From contig NZ_CP107852.1 of assembly GCF_036346875.1 (NCBI RefSeq), positions 3,658,001 to 3,722,000 of the forward strand: 64,000 nucleotides of DNA, written 5' to 3'. Origin of the DNA: Nocardia sp. NBC_00508. Its GTDB lineage: Bacteria; Actinomycetota; Actinomycetes; Mycobacteriales; Mycobacteriaceae. Made by a program: the position numbers and the translations under genes. The notes below the pieces were generated by a model. That model was not told the origin of the DNA, searched no databases, and worked only from the letters and a program-made list of their open reading frames with translations. This document shows, one piece after another, positions 31,667 through 40,356 of the stretch. Each line of letters begins with the position of its first letter. Positions within the stretch are counted from its first letter, which is position 1.

Positions 31667-33991
31667 TTATCGCGCCGTCGAGCGGAAGCTCCGCAAGCGC
31701 AGGCTGTTGCTGACCACGAAGACGGAGGAGAACGCCATGGCGGCGCCCGCGAGCATCGGATTCAGCAGGCCCGCCATGGCCAGTGGGATCGCGGCCACGT
31801 TGTAGGCGAACGCCCAGAACAGATTGCCCTTGATGGTCGCGAGTGTCCGGCGTGAGAGCCGGATCGCGTCCGCCGCCGCCCGCAGGTCGCCGCGGACCAG
31901 GGTCAGATCGCTCGCCTCGATGGCCACGTCGGTGCCGGTGCCCATGGCCAGGCCGAGGTCGGCCTGGGCCAGCGCCGCGGCGTCGTTCACGCCGTCGCCC
32001 ACCATGGCGACCACCTTGCCCTCGACTTGTAAGCGCTTGACGGTGTTCACTTTGTCCTGCGGCAGCACCTCGGCGATCACCTCGTCGATGCCCACCTGCG
32101 CGGCGATCGCTTCCGCGGCGGCCTGGTTGTCGCCGGTCAGCATGATCGGGGTGAGGCCGAGTGCGCGCAGCTGGGAAATCGCTTCGGCGGAGGTCGGTTT
32201 CACCGCATCCGCGACCACCAGCACGCCGCGCGCCGCGCCGTCCCAGCCCACGGCGACGGCAGTCTTGCCCTCGGTCTCGGCCGCCCGCATCGCCCGCGTC
32301 AGGTCGTCGTCCAAGTGCTGTGACCAGTCGGCGAGGAGCCGGGCCCGGCCGACCACCACGGCGTGACCGTCCACCACACCCTGTACGCCGAGGCCCTCGA
32401 GGTTCGCGAAGTCCTCGACGGGCTTCAGCTCGCCCACCCGCTCACGGGCGCCCTTGGCGATGGCCTGCGCGATCGGGTGCTCGGACGAATCCTCCAGCGC
32501 TCCAGCCAGTTCCAAGATCCTCGAGACCTGCTCGCCCGCGGCGGGTATGACGTCGAGCAGGGTCATCCGGCCCGTGGTGATGGTGCCGGTCTTGTCCAGC
32601 ACCACCGTGTCCGCCCGCCGAGTCGATTCCAGCACCTCGGGGCCTTTGATCAAGATGCCCAGCTGTGCGCCGCGCCCCGTGCCGACCATCAGCGCGGTCG
32701 GCGTGGCCAGCCCGAGCGCGCACGGGCAGGCGATGATCAGCACCGCCACCGCGGCGGTGAACGCGGCCGCTACGGATCCGCCGGTGCCGAGCCAGAATCC
32801 GAGCGTCGCGACCGACAACGCGATCACGATCGGCACGAAGATGCCGGAGATTCGATCGGCCAGCCGCTGGGCCTGCGCCTTACCGGTCTGCGCTTCTTCG
32901 ACCAACTGCGCCATCTGCGCCAGCTGGGTATCGGACCCGATCCGCGTGGCGCGCACCACGATCCGGCCGCCGACGTTCACGGTGGCGCCGACCACCGCGT
33001 CATCGGGACCGACCTCCACCGGCACCGACTCGCCGGTGAGCATCGAGGCGTCGACGGCCGAGGCGCCCTCCACCACGACGCCGTCGGTGGCGATCTTCTC
33101 ACCCGGGCGCACCACGAACCGATCACCGACGATCAGCTGTTCCACCGGAATCCGCCGCTCAGCCCCGCTGTATCCACTGCCGTGCTCCCGGGGCCCTGCG
33201 TGGTTGCGCACGCTGCCTCCGCCGGGCCCGTCGCTGGCACGGGGCAGCAGCACCGAGACCTCTTTCGCGCCCAGCTCGAGCAGGGCACGCAGTGCCGCAC
33301 CCGCGCGCCGCTTGGCGCGTGCCTCGAAGAAGCGCCCGGCCAGGATGAACGTGGTGACGCCGGCCGCGGCCTCCAGGTAGATGCTGCCGGTGCCGTCCAT
33401 CCGAGAAATGGTGAACTCGAACGGGTGGGTCATTCCCGGGATACCCGCGGTCCCCCAGAACAGCGCGTACAGCGACCAGCCCAGCGCGGCGAGCGTCCCC
33501 ATCGACACCAGGGTGTCCATGGTCGCGGTGCCGTGGCGCAGGTTGGTCCACGCCGCACGGTGGAACGGCAGCGCGCCCCACACCACGACCGGCGCGGCGA
33601 GGGTCAACGAGAGCCACTGCCAATGGGTGAACTGCAAAGCCGGGATCATCGCCATGGCGACTACCGGCACCGACAGCACCAGCGAGACCAGCAAGCGGGT
33701 GCGTAACGCGGCCGCCGGATCATCCTCGGTGGGTGCGGTTTCCTGCGGTTTCGGCAGGGCGGGCAGCGCCGCGGTGTAACCGGCCTGCTCGACGGTGGCG
33801 ATCAGGTCGTCCGGCGAGACGTCGCCGCTGACCTCGACCCGCGCCTTCTCGGTGGCGTAGTTCACCGTTGCGGTGACGCCGTCGAGCTTGTTCAGCTTCT
33901 TCTCGATGCGGGCGGCGCAGGACGCGCAGGTCATGCCACCGATCACCAGCTCTACCAGCCCGGAGGGCGGTGGTTGTGTCGCGGTGGTCAT
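31667..33991 (-). CDS. copA: Copper-translocating P1B-type ATPase
   Basis: A 774-residue Cu(I) exporter. Features in order: N-terminal metal-binding domain [11 protein letters not shown] (C22, C25), membrane segments, A-domain with TGES (319-322), the intramembrane metal site CPC (422-424), phosphorylation motif DKTGT (466-470), HP motif in EHPIA, and [10 protein letters not shown]. The A-domain carries an odd hydrophilic insertion of about 30 residues (around 252-280, containing SVRNHAGP) between two beta strands; part of it matches a repeat found in the peptide-transporter operon. It is last in the copZ - secreted protein - copA operon, after a CsoR-like operator. CGGAG precedes ATG 33991. 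Confidence 0.95.
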   Translation of the reverse strand: MTTATQPPPSGLVELVIGGMTCASCAARIEKKLNKLDGVTATVNYATEKARVEVSGDVSPDDLIATVEQAGYTAALPALPKPQETAPTEDDPAAALRTRLLVSLVLSVPVVAMAMIPALQFTHWQWLSLTLAAPVVVWGALPFHRAAWTNLRHGTATMDTLVSMGTLAALGWSLYALFWGTAGIPGMTHPFEFTISRMDGTGSIYLEAAAGVTTFILAGRFFEARAKRRAGAALRALLELGAKEVSVLLPRASDGPGGGSVRNHAGPREHGSGYSGAERRIPVEQLIVGDRFVVRPGEKIATDGVVVEGASAVDASMLTGESVPVEVGPDDAVVGATVNVGGRIVVRATRIGSDTQLAQMAQLVEEAQTGKAQAQRLADRISGIFVPIVIALSVATLGFWLGTGGSVAAAFTAAVAVLIIACPCALGLATPTALMVGTGRGAQLGILIKGPEVLESTRRADTVVLDKTGTITTGRMTLLDVIPAAGEQVSRILELAGALEDSSEHPIAQAIAKGARERVGELKPVEDFANLEGLGVQGVVDGHAVVVGRARLLADWSQHLDDDLTRAMRAAETEGKTAVAVGWDGAARGVLVVADAVKPTSAEAISQLRALGLTPIMLTGDNQAAAEAIAAQVGIDEVIAEVLPQDKVNTVKRLQVEGKVVAMVGDGVNDAAALAQADLGLAMGTGTDVAIEASDLTLVRGDLRAAADAIRLSRRTLATIKGNLFWAFAYNVAAIPLAMAGLLNPMLAGAAMAFSSVFVVSNSLRLRSFRSTAR
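33191..33235 (-). repeat. Peptide-coding repeat inside copA, copy A
   Basis: 45 bases matching 46549-46593 at 35 positions, in the same orientation, including an identical GCTGCCTCCG. Read in the copA frame it encodes [15 protein letters not shown]. The copy near the permease genes encodes SDRPIGGSPRNHVDP in its own frame, 10 of 15 residues the same. In CopA it sits in a surface loop of the actuator domain, where insertion would be tolerated. Confidence 0.6.
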
Positions 33992-34032
33992 CGTGGGTGC
34001 TCCGTTCTGTGCGGGCGGTGTGGATCGACGAG

Positions 34033-34989
34033 TCAGTGGGTGTGGCCGCCCGGCACCGGCTGGTGACCAGTGTGTTCGGTGCGGATGGTGGTGGCTGCGG
34101 CGGGGGTGCCCTTGGCAACGGTCAGGGTGAACTCGGCGGTGCGGACCACGTCCTCGTGCTGGAAGTCGAGGAACAGGCGGTAGTCGCCCGCGCTCGGCGC
34201 CGTGAGGGCGAAGGTGATGCCCGGTCCGGCCGGAGTCACGCCGTCACCGGGGTGACCCTCCGGGTGGACGTGCAGGTACCCGAGGTCTGCGGCGCGCAGT
34301 GCCACCAGGTGGCCGTAGGCCCCGAGTTAGGGCTGTAGGTCGGTGACCGGCTTGCCGCCGCGGCGCACCGACAGGGTCACCGACGAAGGCCGGCCGGGGA
34401 CGACGACGCCGTCCAGCGTCACGGTGTACTCGCCGACCGTGGCGGTGGTGGTTGCGGCCGGGAGTTGTTGCGGGTCGTACTTGCCCGCCACCCGCAGATC
34501 CGCGCCCAGGGTCAGGTTGTCGCCGCCCTCCGGGGTGAAGTCGGCGAACACCCGGTAGTCGCCCGCGCGGGTGAGATCGAGTGGGACGCTCCAGATTCCG
34601 TCTCCGCCCAGCACCGGGTGCACGTGCTGGAAGGCGACCATGTCGCGGCGCACGACGATCAAATGCAGATCCTTGTCGTGGCTGCGTACATAGTGAGTGA
34701 CGGCCGTCCCGTTCTGGTCCAGGACGCGAAAGCGAAGCGGCACGTTCGCTGCCGGTGCGGCCTGTGCGGTGTCGAGCCGCAGAGTGTATCCGCGGTCGGT
34801 CGCCATCATTCCTCCAGGTAGTGCTTCTGAGTGGGCCTCGCTCGGTTCGGCGGGTCCGTCGTGTGGTCCCGAGTTGTGTGCGGTGGGCTCGGCGGGATCG
34901 GGTCCGATGACCGCGCCGGTCGCGAGGGCGATCGCGAAGACCGCCGCGAGGCCGAGGGCGAAACCGCCGAACTTTATGGATGCGTTCAT
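34033..34989 (-). pseudogene. Copper-operon secreted protein interrupted by an in-frame stop
   Basis: Two open stretches in one frame (34989-34327 and on to 34033) form one 318-codon gene apart from TAA at 34329-34327. The N-terminus is a membrane anchor or signal (FGGFALGLAAVFAIALATGA), then repeated beta-domains with YTLRLDT, HVHPVLGG, GDYRVFADF; after the stop the frame continues LGAYGHLVALRAADLGYLHV and ends in a His-rich tail ([11 protein letters not shown]). The family, secreted proteins beside copper ATPases, continues through this point, typically with a Tyr at the stop position; TAC to TAA is a single change. Either a true nonsense mutation or a sequencing error. The His-rich motifs suggest metal binding. 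Confidence 0.72.
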
Positions 34990-35011
34990 CGCCAGCGCTC
35001 CGTTTCGGTGC

Positions 35012-35221
35012 TCAGTCGGCGACCGCGTAGCCCGCTCGGGCTATCGCGGCCGAGAGTTCGGCGCGCTCGACCGGGCCAGCGCTCTCGACGGTAACCCGGC
35101 CGCTGGCGAGGTCGACGGCGACGGAGCCGACGCCGGAGACGCTGCTGATCTCGTCCCGGACCGAGGCGGCGCAGCCGCCGCAGGTCATCCCGGTGACGGT
35201 CACGGTGGTGGCGGTGCTCAT
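35012..35221 (-). CDS. copZ: Heavy-metal-associated domain protein (copper chaperone)
   Basis: A 69-residue HMA-domain protein with the copper-binding GMTCGGCAAS motif and the usual beta-alpha-beta-beta-alpha-beta length. It would carry Cu(I) to CopA, encoded two genes downstream. First gene of the copper operon; GAGGAG ribosome-binding site 8 bases before ATG 35221, and a CsoR-like operator about 43 bases upstream. Confidence 0.92.
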   Translation of the reverse strand: MSTATTVTVTGMTCGGCAASVRDEISSVSGVGSVAVDLASGRVTVESAGPVERAELSAAIARAGYAVAD

Positions 35222-35263
35222 GGTCGATCTCCTCTTCGGTTGCGTCGTTCTCCTGATCTACCC

Positions 35264-35278
35264 TACCCCCCTAGGGTA
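35264..35278. promoter_or_regulatory. CsoR-like copper operator
   Basis: TACCCCCCTAGGGTA has perfect TACCC/GGGTA arms about a five-base centre, and a further TACCC (35259-35263) directly precedes it. G/C-rich TACCC-GGGTA dyads are what CsoR repressors bind in front of copper genes. It lies upstream of copZ, so the operon is probably induced by copper. No csoR gene is in the window. Confidence 0.6.
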
Positions 35279-35313
35279 TGAATCCGTCAAGTGTGGTCCG
35301 GAGCACACGACAA

Positions 35314-35339
35314 AACCCGGTCCGCGCGCGGACCGGGTT
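35314..35339 (-). terminator. Hairpin terminator
   Basis: AACCCGGTCC and its exact complement around GCGCGC. On the minus strand the stem is followed by TTTTGT, so it is oriented to stop leftward transcription, such as that of the decayed fragment at 35352-35423, before it reaches the copper promoter. Confidence 0.65.
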
Positions 35340-35351
35340 CAGTGTTGGAGA

Positions 35352-35423
35352 TCAGGATCGGGCCGGGTAGGTGACCACAGCGACCGCGGAGGCCGAGACG
35401 ACCTGAACGTCGGCCGATGCCGC
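35352..35423 (-). pseudogene. Decayed 3' coding fragment in the 35279-35664 gap
   Basis: Apart from the terminator this 386-base gap has no intact gene. One minus-strand frame ends ADVQVVSASAVAVVTYPARS then TGA, with codon use like the host, 13 bases before the terminator. Upstream, a different frame reads LKDGQIAIEDG, so an older gene seems to have been broken by a frameshift. Family unknown. Confidence 0.25.
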
Positions 35424-35664
35424 ACCTTGACGTGCAGGAGCCGTCCTCGATCGCGATCTGGCCGTCCTTTAGGTGTGTGCGGGAACTCCGTCGGCGCCAT
35501 CCACCGCCCTGCGTGAGCGGACTCCGGACGCAGCCGCCCGTGCTATCGCCCACCGGTGTTCTCGGCGGGGTGATTCGCGTACCGGCCACAACCATCTACG
35601 CGCGATGCGGTGCCGACCAGTAGCTGCCGTCCCGCTATTCGCCGCAGGACGGCTGCTGTCGGGG

Positions 35665-36381
35665 TCAGGCCGAGTGCAGGTTGCGGGCGGTGGGGGAGCT
35701 CTCCGTCGTCGCCGGGTCGGGGTAGGTGCCGAAGAGGCGATCAGCGGTGCCGGAGGTGGTGACGGTGAACCAGTAGTGCTCGTTCTTGTAGTGGTGGTGG
35801 CGGTGGTTGCGCCAGACCGCGCGGTAGAGCGAGCCTTTCGGTTTGTAGTCGGTGTGGACCAGATAGTGCGTCCACTCGTAACCGAGCCCGAGCAGCGTGA
35901 TGGTGATCAGGAAGGTCAGGCCGAGGCCGAGCCGCGGGAAGGCGAACGCGGCCAGGGCGATCAGTACGACGACCAGCACCGATAGAGTTTTCGTCGGGAT
36001 GAAGATCAGCGGGATATTGCGCGGATCCACATGGTGTTCGCGGTGTTTGCGCGCGAGCTCGCTGTCGAGGGCGATCGGGCCGAGCCGCCGCGGCCGCCAG
36101 TGCAGCACGGTGACGTGCACGATCCACTCGAAGACCGGGAAGACCGCCAGCATCACGGCGGGCACGAGCAGGTCGGACGGTTGCCAGTCGCCGGCGACGA
36201 TCCGGCCGATCACCGCGACCACCAGCGTGGTCGCGATCATCCACGGCGAGGGATGCCGGAGGAATTCGCGGAACGCTTGGCCGAGAGACAGTCCGCGGCG
36301 CAGCGCCCGCTCGTCTCGGCGGACCTTCGCCCGCGCCTCCGCGTCGGCCGTATCCGGTTCGGATGCCTTGGATTTCGTCAT
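35665..36381 (-). CDS. Sterol desaturase / fatty acid hydroxylase family protein
   Basis: A 238-residue integral membrane di-iron enzyme. The histidine clusters are in place: EWIVHVTVLHW, KHREHHVDP, YEWTHYLVHTDY and RNHRHHHYKNEHYW. These bind the two irons used to hydroxylate or desaturate lipid chains. About four transmembrane segments surround them. The substrate may be a fatty acid or carotenoid; not readable. It lies 23 bases downstream of a FadR-type regulator on the same strand, so it is probably controlled by it. AGGA precedes ATG 36381. Confidence 0.88.
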   Translation of the reverse strand: MTKSKASEPDTADAEARAKVRRDERALRRGLSLGQAFREFLRHPSPWMIATTLVVAVIGRIVAGDWQPSDLLVPAVMLAVFPVFEWIVHVTVLHWRPRRLGPIALDSELARKHREHHVDPRNIPLIFIPTKTLSVLVVVLIALAAFAFPRLGLGLTFLITITLLGLGYEWTHYLVHTDYKPKGSLYRAVWRNHRHHHYKNEHYWFTVTTSGTADRLFGTYPDPATTESSPTARNLHSA

Positions 36382-36404
36382 TGTTGTTCCTAGGTGATGC
36401 GTGC

Positions 36405-37127
36405 TCAGGGTCCGCCGAGGACCTCGATCAATGCGGTGGTCGCCGGCTCGAGTAGCGCCCGAGCGGTGGTGGCGGCCTTCTGCGGCCTTCCCGCCACGAT
36501 GGCGGCGGCCAGTTCGCGGTATGCCCCGACGTTGCCCACCTCGGCGGACATGATCGGGGCCAGCGCCGCGAGCGCCGGTTCATAGGCGGCGCGCAACATG
36601 TTGAACATCAACCGGAACACGATCGAATCGGCCGCGTCCACGACGTGATCCCAGAACTCCATCGCATGCCGTTGCTGTGCGATCGGATCCTGTTCGGCGG
36701 CAAGCGCTTCGACAGAGGCGTCGAGTAGCGCGCGGACCTCGTCGGCGCCGGTGGTGCCGATCCGGCGTGCCGCCAGCTCCGCAACCTTCGGCCCGTTGTG
36801 CAGCCGTGCCTCCAAAATGCTGCGGGCGACGGCGGGCTCCAATTCCCCGGCCTGCACGAGCAGCCTGGGCAGGACCTCGAGCCCCGCCCCGCGCCGATAG
36901 TCCAGCACGGTGGTCGCGTCCCCCTGCCGCACGGACACCAGCCCGGCCGCCGCCAGCCGCTGCAGCGCCTCCCGCACCGCGGGCCGCGAGACTCCCAGGG
37001 CCTCCGCCAACTGCCGCTCGCTGGGCAGCGTCGCTCCAGGCGCCAGCTCCCCACTGAGCACATCCGCCGCGATCTGCTCGAACACATCCGCCGACACCGA
37101 CCGCTTGACCACAGGTTGCAACGCCAT
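36405..37127 (-). CDS. FadR-type GntR family transcriptional regulator
   Basis: A 240-residue regulator: N-terminal winged helix ([31 protein letters not shown]) and the all-helical FCD ligand domain ([40 protein letters not shown]). FCD proteins sense acyl-CoA or organic acids. A palindromic operator lies directly upstream, so autoregulation is likely, and the downstream hydroxylase gene fits a lipid-responsive unit. Confidence 0.9.
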   Translation of the reverse strand: MALQPVVKRSVSADVFEQIAADVLSGELAPGATLPSERQLAEALGVSRPAVREALQRLAAAGLVSVRQGDATTVLDYRRGAGLEVLPRLLVQAGELEPAVARSILEARLHNGPKVAELAARRIGTTGADEVRALLDASVEALAAEQDPIAQQRHAMEFWDHVVDAADSIVFRLMFNMLRAAYEPALAALAPIMSAEVGNVGAYRELAAAIVAGRPQKAATTARALLEPATTALIEVLGGP

Positions 37128-37144
37128 GCGTCTACTTTGCGCCC

Positions 37145-37177
37145 GATTGGTCAGGAGGTCAAGTGGTCAGACCAATC
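37145..37177. promoter_or_regulatory. Probable FadR/GntR operator
   Basis: TGGTCAGACCA (37164-37174) is a perfect palindrome of the TGGTnnnACCA type bound by FadR-family regulators. A second half site, GATTGGTC (37145-37152), matches inverted to GACCAATC (37170-37177). The dyad begins 37 bases upstream of the regulator ATG and also faces the vapBC promoter. Confidence 0.6.
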
Positions 37178-37261
37178 GCCTGGCGTCGCCTTAGTTCAGC
37201 GAGTCATATTACGATTCAGGGGTATTATTGATACGAGCAATTCATAATTCTGGAGGTTGTC

Positions 37262-37477
37262 ATGGCGACTACGGTAGAGATTCCGGACGAGATCCTTGCC
37301 GAAGCTATGCGGCTGACCGGCCTCACCACCAAGAAGGCCGTCATCAACCTCGCCATGTCGGAACTAGTGCAGGGATACCGACAGCGCGCGGCCTTGAACC
37401 GGCTGAAGCGAATGGACCACAACCCCTTCCTTACCGAGGAGGAGCTCGCTGACGTCACCGCGGCGGACAACCAGTGA
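37262..37477 (+). CDS. vapB: VapB-type antitoxin
   Basis: A 71-residue ribbon-helix-helix protein of the VapB2/DUF2191 type: ATTVEIPDEILAEAMRLTG, TTKKAVINLAMSELV, then a C-terminal segment (HNPFLTEEELADV) that would wrap the toxin. GGAGG lies before ATG 37262. The AT-rich upstream region with TATTAT suggests its own promoter. The stop overlaps the toxin start by four bases (GTGA). Confidence 0.85.
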   Translation: MATTVEIPDEILAEAMRLTGLTTKKAVINLAMSELVQGYRQRAALNRLKRMDHNPFLTEEELADVTAADNQ

Positions 37478-37914
37478 CAGCGCCGAGCGATCGCCCCCAC
37501 TATCTGCTCGACCAATCGGTGATGTCCCGCTACTGGGCGAAGCCCGTGGTCAAACGGAAGATCGACCAACTTGCGGTCGTCGGGGTCCTGTGCGCATGCA
37601 CGGTGACCATGGACGAAGCGCGATTCAGCGCGCGCAACGCCCAGGATCTGAAGTTCATCACGGAGCTGTACGGCTCGGTGTTCCGGTGGCAGGTGTTCGA
37701 CGACGAAGTCGAAAAGCAAGTCGCGCTGATCAGATCCGCCCTCTGGAAGATCGGCGCGGGCCGCGGGGCGCAAACCACGGACGTGCACATCGCCGCCGTT
37801 GCGCTGCGACACGATGCCACGGTTGTGCATAACGACACGGACTTCGTCACCATACAGCGCGCGGTTCCGGAGCTGAAACAACTATGGGTCATGCCCAGCG
37901 AGGATGTTGACTGA
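37474..37914 (+). CDS. vapC: VapC-type PIN-domain toxin
   Basis: A 146-residue PIN ribonuclease. The acidic metal-binding residues are in LLDQSVMSR, TMDEARFSA, TTDVHIAAVAL and HNDTDFVTI. VapC toxins cleave tRNA or rRNA; the target here is unknown. Start GTG 37474, coupled to vapB, so toxin synthesis follows antitoxin synthesis. All four acidic positions look intact, so the toxin is probably active. Confidence 0.87.
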   Translation: MTAPSDRPHYLLDQSVMSRYWAKPVVKRKIDQLAVVGVLCACTVTMDEARFSARNAQDLKFITELYGSVFRWQVFDDEVEKQVALIRSALWKIGAGRGAQTTDVHIAAVALRHDATVVHNDTDFVTIQRAVPELKQLWVMPSEDVD

Positions 37915-37977
37915 CAGCGGTATCTCCCGCCAAGGCAACAGCGAACAAGTTTCCCCGAACCGGCGTGGCGTTGGACC

Positions 37978-38640
37978 TCAGGTGGGGTCGGAGCCGCGAA
38001 TGGCGGAGAGCCAGACGGTTGTCGCTGCGGCGATGGTCGTGGCGGCGAGGAAGGTGGGCAGGGAGCCGCCGTCGATGTAGACCCACAGGAGGGCGGCGAA
38101 GGGAGCGGCGACCGTGGATTGGGCGTCGAGTAGAAGGCGGCGGCGCAGACGGGTCGCCTTGGCGGCGTGTGCAGGGGCGTCGGGGTCGGGGCGGCTGGGG
38201 TTGTCGATCAAGCGGCCCGGCGGTTCGACGTCGCGGAGGCGGCCGGAGGGGTAGAGACGTCGGTCGGCGCTGTGGATCGTGCGATCGCTGAGGTCTGCCT
38301 CGGTTTCGGTGAGGGTGATCAGCGTCGGATCGAAGTAGACCGGAAGCCAGCGCGGGCGGCCCGTTCCGGCGATCTGCAACCACGATCGGCTGACCAGGCG
38401 GTGCTGCTGGCGAACGCGGGTCACGCGCACCGTCCGCGGCGAGCCCGAACGCCGGAAGGGCAGTAGCCCGAATGCGACACCGAGCCGATACCCCGTGTAT
38501 GCGATTACGCCGAGCGCGACAGTCGCGATGGCCGCCAACTGATCCAGCGTGCCGAACGGCGCCCAGGCGGCACAGACCGCGAGGGCGCCGATCGTCACCG
38601 TGAGCGGATAGGCCAGCGGGTGGCCCGATCCGGAACTCAC
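37978..38640 (-). CDS. Conserved membrane protein, last gene of the peptide ABC operon
   Basis: A 220-residue protein with two N-terminal (PLTVTIGALAVCAAWAPF; LAAIATVALGVIAYTGY) and two C-terminal hydrophobic segments enclosing a basic cytoplasmic part of about 110 residues. The start GTG 38640 overlaps the preceding substrate-binding protein stop by four bases (GTGA), so it belongs to the operon. No transporter motif is visible; an accessory role in uptake is only suggested by position. Family not recognised beyond general actinobacterial membrane proteins. Confidence 0.65.
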   Translation of the reverse strand: MSSGSGHPLAYPLTVTIGALAVCAAWAPFGTLDQLAAIATVALGVIAYTGYRLGVAFGLLPFRRSGSPRTVRVTRVRQQHRLVSRSWLQIAGTGRPRWLPVYFDPTLITLTETEADLSDRTIHSADRRLYPSGRLRDVEPPGRLIDNPSRPDPDAPAHAAKATRLRRRLLLDAQSTVAAPFAALLWVYIDGGSLPTFLAATTIAAATTVWLSAIRGSDPT

Positions 38641-40316
38641 TTCAAGAAACCGATTTTCGTGTAGTCCAGAGACGCGAGCCCGGCGGCCCCGTAGTTGGCC
38701 AAGTCGGCACGCACCCCGACGTTGCCCGCGGACTGCATCAGCGGCAGCGAGTGGCCTTCTTCGAACACCTTGCGATCGACCTGGTTCGCGAGTTCCATCG
38801 CCTTCTTCGGATCGAGTTCGGACACGGTCTGCTCGATCAACGCGTTCAGTTCCGGCGACCCGATCCGGCCGTAGTTGCCCTGCAGGTCGTTCGGGTTGTA
38901 GCCGTAGATCTGGTTGAGGCTGCCGAGGGGGAACGGGTCGCCCACCCAGGTCCACTGCGCAACATCGAAGTTGCCCGGCTGGATCACATCGGTGAAGTAA
39001 CCCTTGCCCGGCTTGGTTTCGATGGTCAGCTCGACGCCGACCGCGGCGAGGTTCTGCTGGATGATCTGCGCGATCTGCACCCAGGTGTCGTCCTGGTACA
39101 TGACGTCGCGGATCTCCAGTTTGCGGCCGTCCTTCTCGCGGACGTTGCCGACCAGCTTCCAGCCCAGGTCGTCGAGTTCCTTCGCCGCGGCTGCCGGGTC
39201 GAAGCCGAGGCTGTTGTCCTGATAGCCCGCCTGGCCCTGGAGGTACACGTGGTTGTTCAGCGGTTTCGGGTTCTCCACCAGGCCGTTCTGGATGGCGGTG
39301 ACGATGCCCTGCCGGTCGATCGCCTTCGAGACGGCCACACGCAGCTTCTGGTCGGCGAGGATGGAACCGGGTGCGCCGTTGAAGGTGAAGTGGTTCCAGC
39401 TGTTGCCCGGGGCCCGGCGGATGGCGATGCCCGGGGTGTTCCTCGCGGTGCTCGAGTCGTCTCGGGTGCCGAGCCCGGCCGCGTCGATCTCGTTGTTCTG
39501 CAATGCGGGCAACTGAGCGGAGGAATCGAGCACGCTGAAGGTGATCGTGTCGAGTTTCGGGGTGTCACCCCACCACTTCGGATTGCGGCCGAGCACGATC
39601 CTTCCCTGTGCTCGGTCGGTGGACTGCACGACGAACGGTCCCGCGGTCAGCACGATGCCGTCGACGAGGCTCTTGTTGAACGCCTCAGGGGTGGCGGTGA
39701 CGGACTTGGGGAACAGGAAGGTGAGGCCCGCGAACTGGCCGCGCCATTCGGCGTAGTGCTGCTTGAAGGTGATGATCGCCTGCCGGTCGTCGACGCCGCG
39801 CTCGACCTTCTCGACCCGATCGAACCCGCTGTTGTTGGCGATCAGGAACGCCTTGTCCGCGCCGCTGAGCGCGTTGGCCTGGGACTGGATGTCTTCCCAG
39901 GTGAGCGGGGTGCCATCGGACCACACGGCCTTGGGATTGATCGTGTAGGTCACCTGTTGCGGCGCGGTTTTGGTCAGCTGGACGTCGGTGAAGTAGTCGG
40001 TGTTGACCGAAAGCTCGCCCGCCGCGTTGGTCCGGAACGCGCGCGGCATCATCGGCCGTTCGATCCCGCCGGTCTCGGCGTCGTTCCCGTCGTTGGACAA
40101 GCTGTTCCAGTTCGCGGGAAACGCCGAGATCGCCAAACGCAGGTTGCCGCCATCGCGTAGCTCGCTGACATCGTGCGGATTGATGTCGTTGATGGTGCCG
40201 ACCTCGGCGGCCGAGCCCGCGGGGGCGCCCTCGTCGTCCGAACTACACCCGGAGGCCACCAATCCGATCGCGACAGCGGCGATCGCCAGTCGTGTGGTCA
40301 GTGAACGGATCCGCAT
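38637..40316 (-). CDS. ABC transporter substrate-binding lipoprotein 1 (peptide family 5)
   Basis: A 559-residue OppA/DppA-type binding protein. Lipobox LVASGC with acylated Cys about residue 24. The family core appears as YTINPKAVWSDGTPLTWEDI, LRVAVSKAIDRQGIV and GYNPNDLQGNYGRIGSPELN. It is very like copy 3 (42057-43757) and less like copy 2. GGAAGGAG precedes ATG 40316. It binds peptides or another oligomeric solute outside the membrane and hands it to the shared permease. Confidence 0.9.
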   Translation of the reverse strand: MRIRSLTTRLAIAAVAIGLVASGCSSDDEGAPAGSAAEVGTINDINPHDVSELRDGGNLRLAISAFPANWNSLSNDGNDAETGGIERPMMPRAFRTNAAGELSVNTDYFTDVQLTKTAPQQVTYTINPKAVWSDGTPLTWEDIQSQANALSGADKAFLIANNSGFDRVEKVERGVDDRQAIITFKQHYAEWRGQFAGLTFLFPKSVTATPEAFNKSLVDGIVLTAGPFVVQSTDRAQGRIVLGRNPKWWGDTPKLDTITFSVLDSSAQLPALQNNEIDAAGLGTRDDSSTARNTPGIAIRRAPGNSWNHFTFNGAPGSILADQKLRVAVSKAIDRQGIVTAIQNGLVENPKPLNNHVYLQGQAGYQDNSLGFDPAAAAKELDDLGWKLVGNVREKDGRKLEIRDVMYQDDTWVQIAQIIQQNLAAVGVELTIETKPGKGYFTDVIQPGNFDVAQWTWVGDPFPLGSLNQIYGYNPNDLQGNYGRIGSPELNALIEQTVSELDPKKAMELANQVDRKVFEEGHSLPLMQSAGNVGVRADLANYGAAGLASLDYTKIGFLK

Positions 40317-40356
40317 GGCTCGCTCCTTCCTGTTCGTTACCTCCTACCGAACGGCC

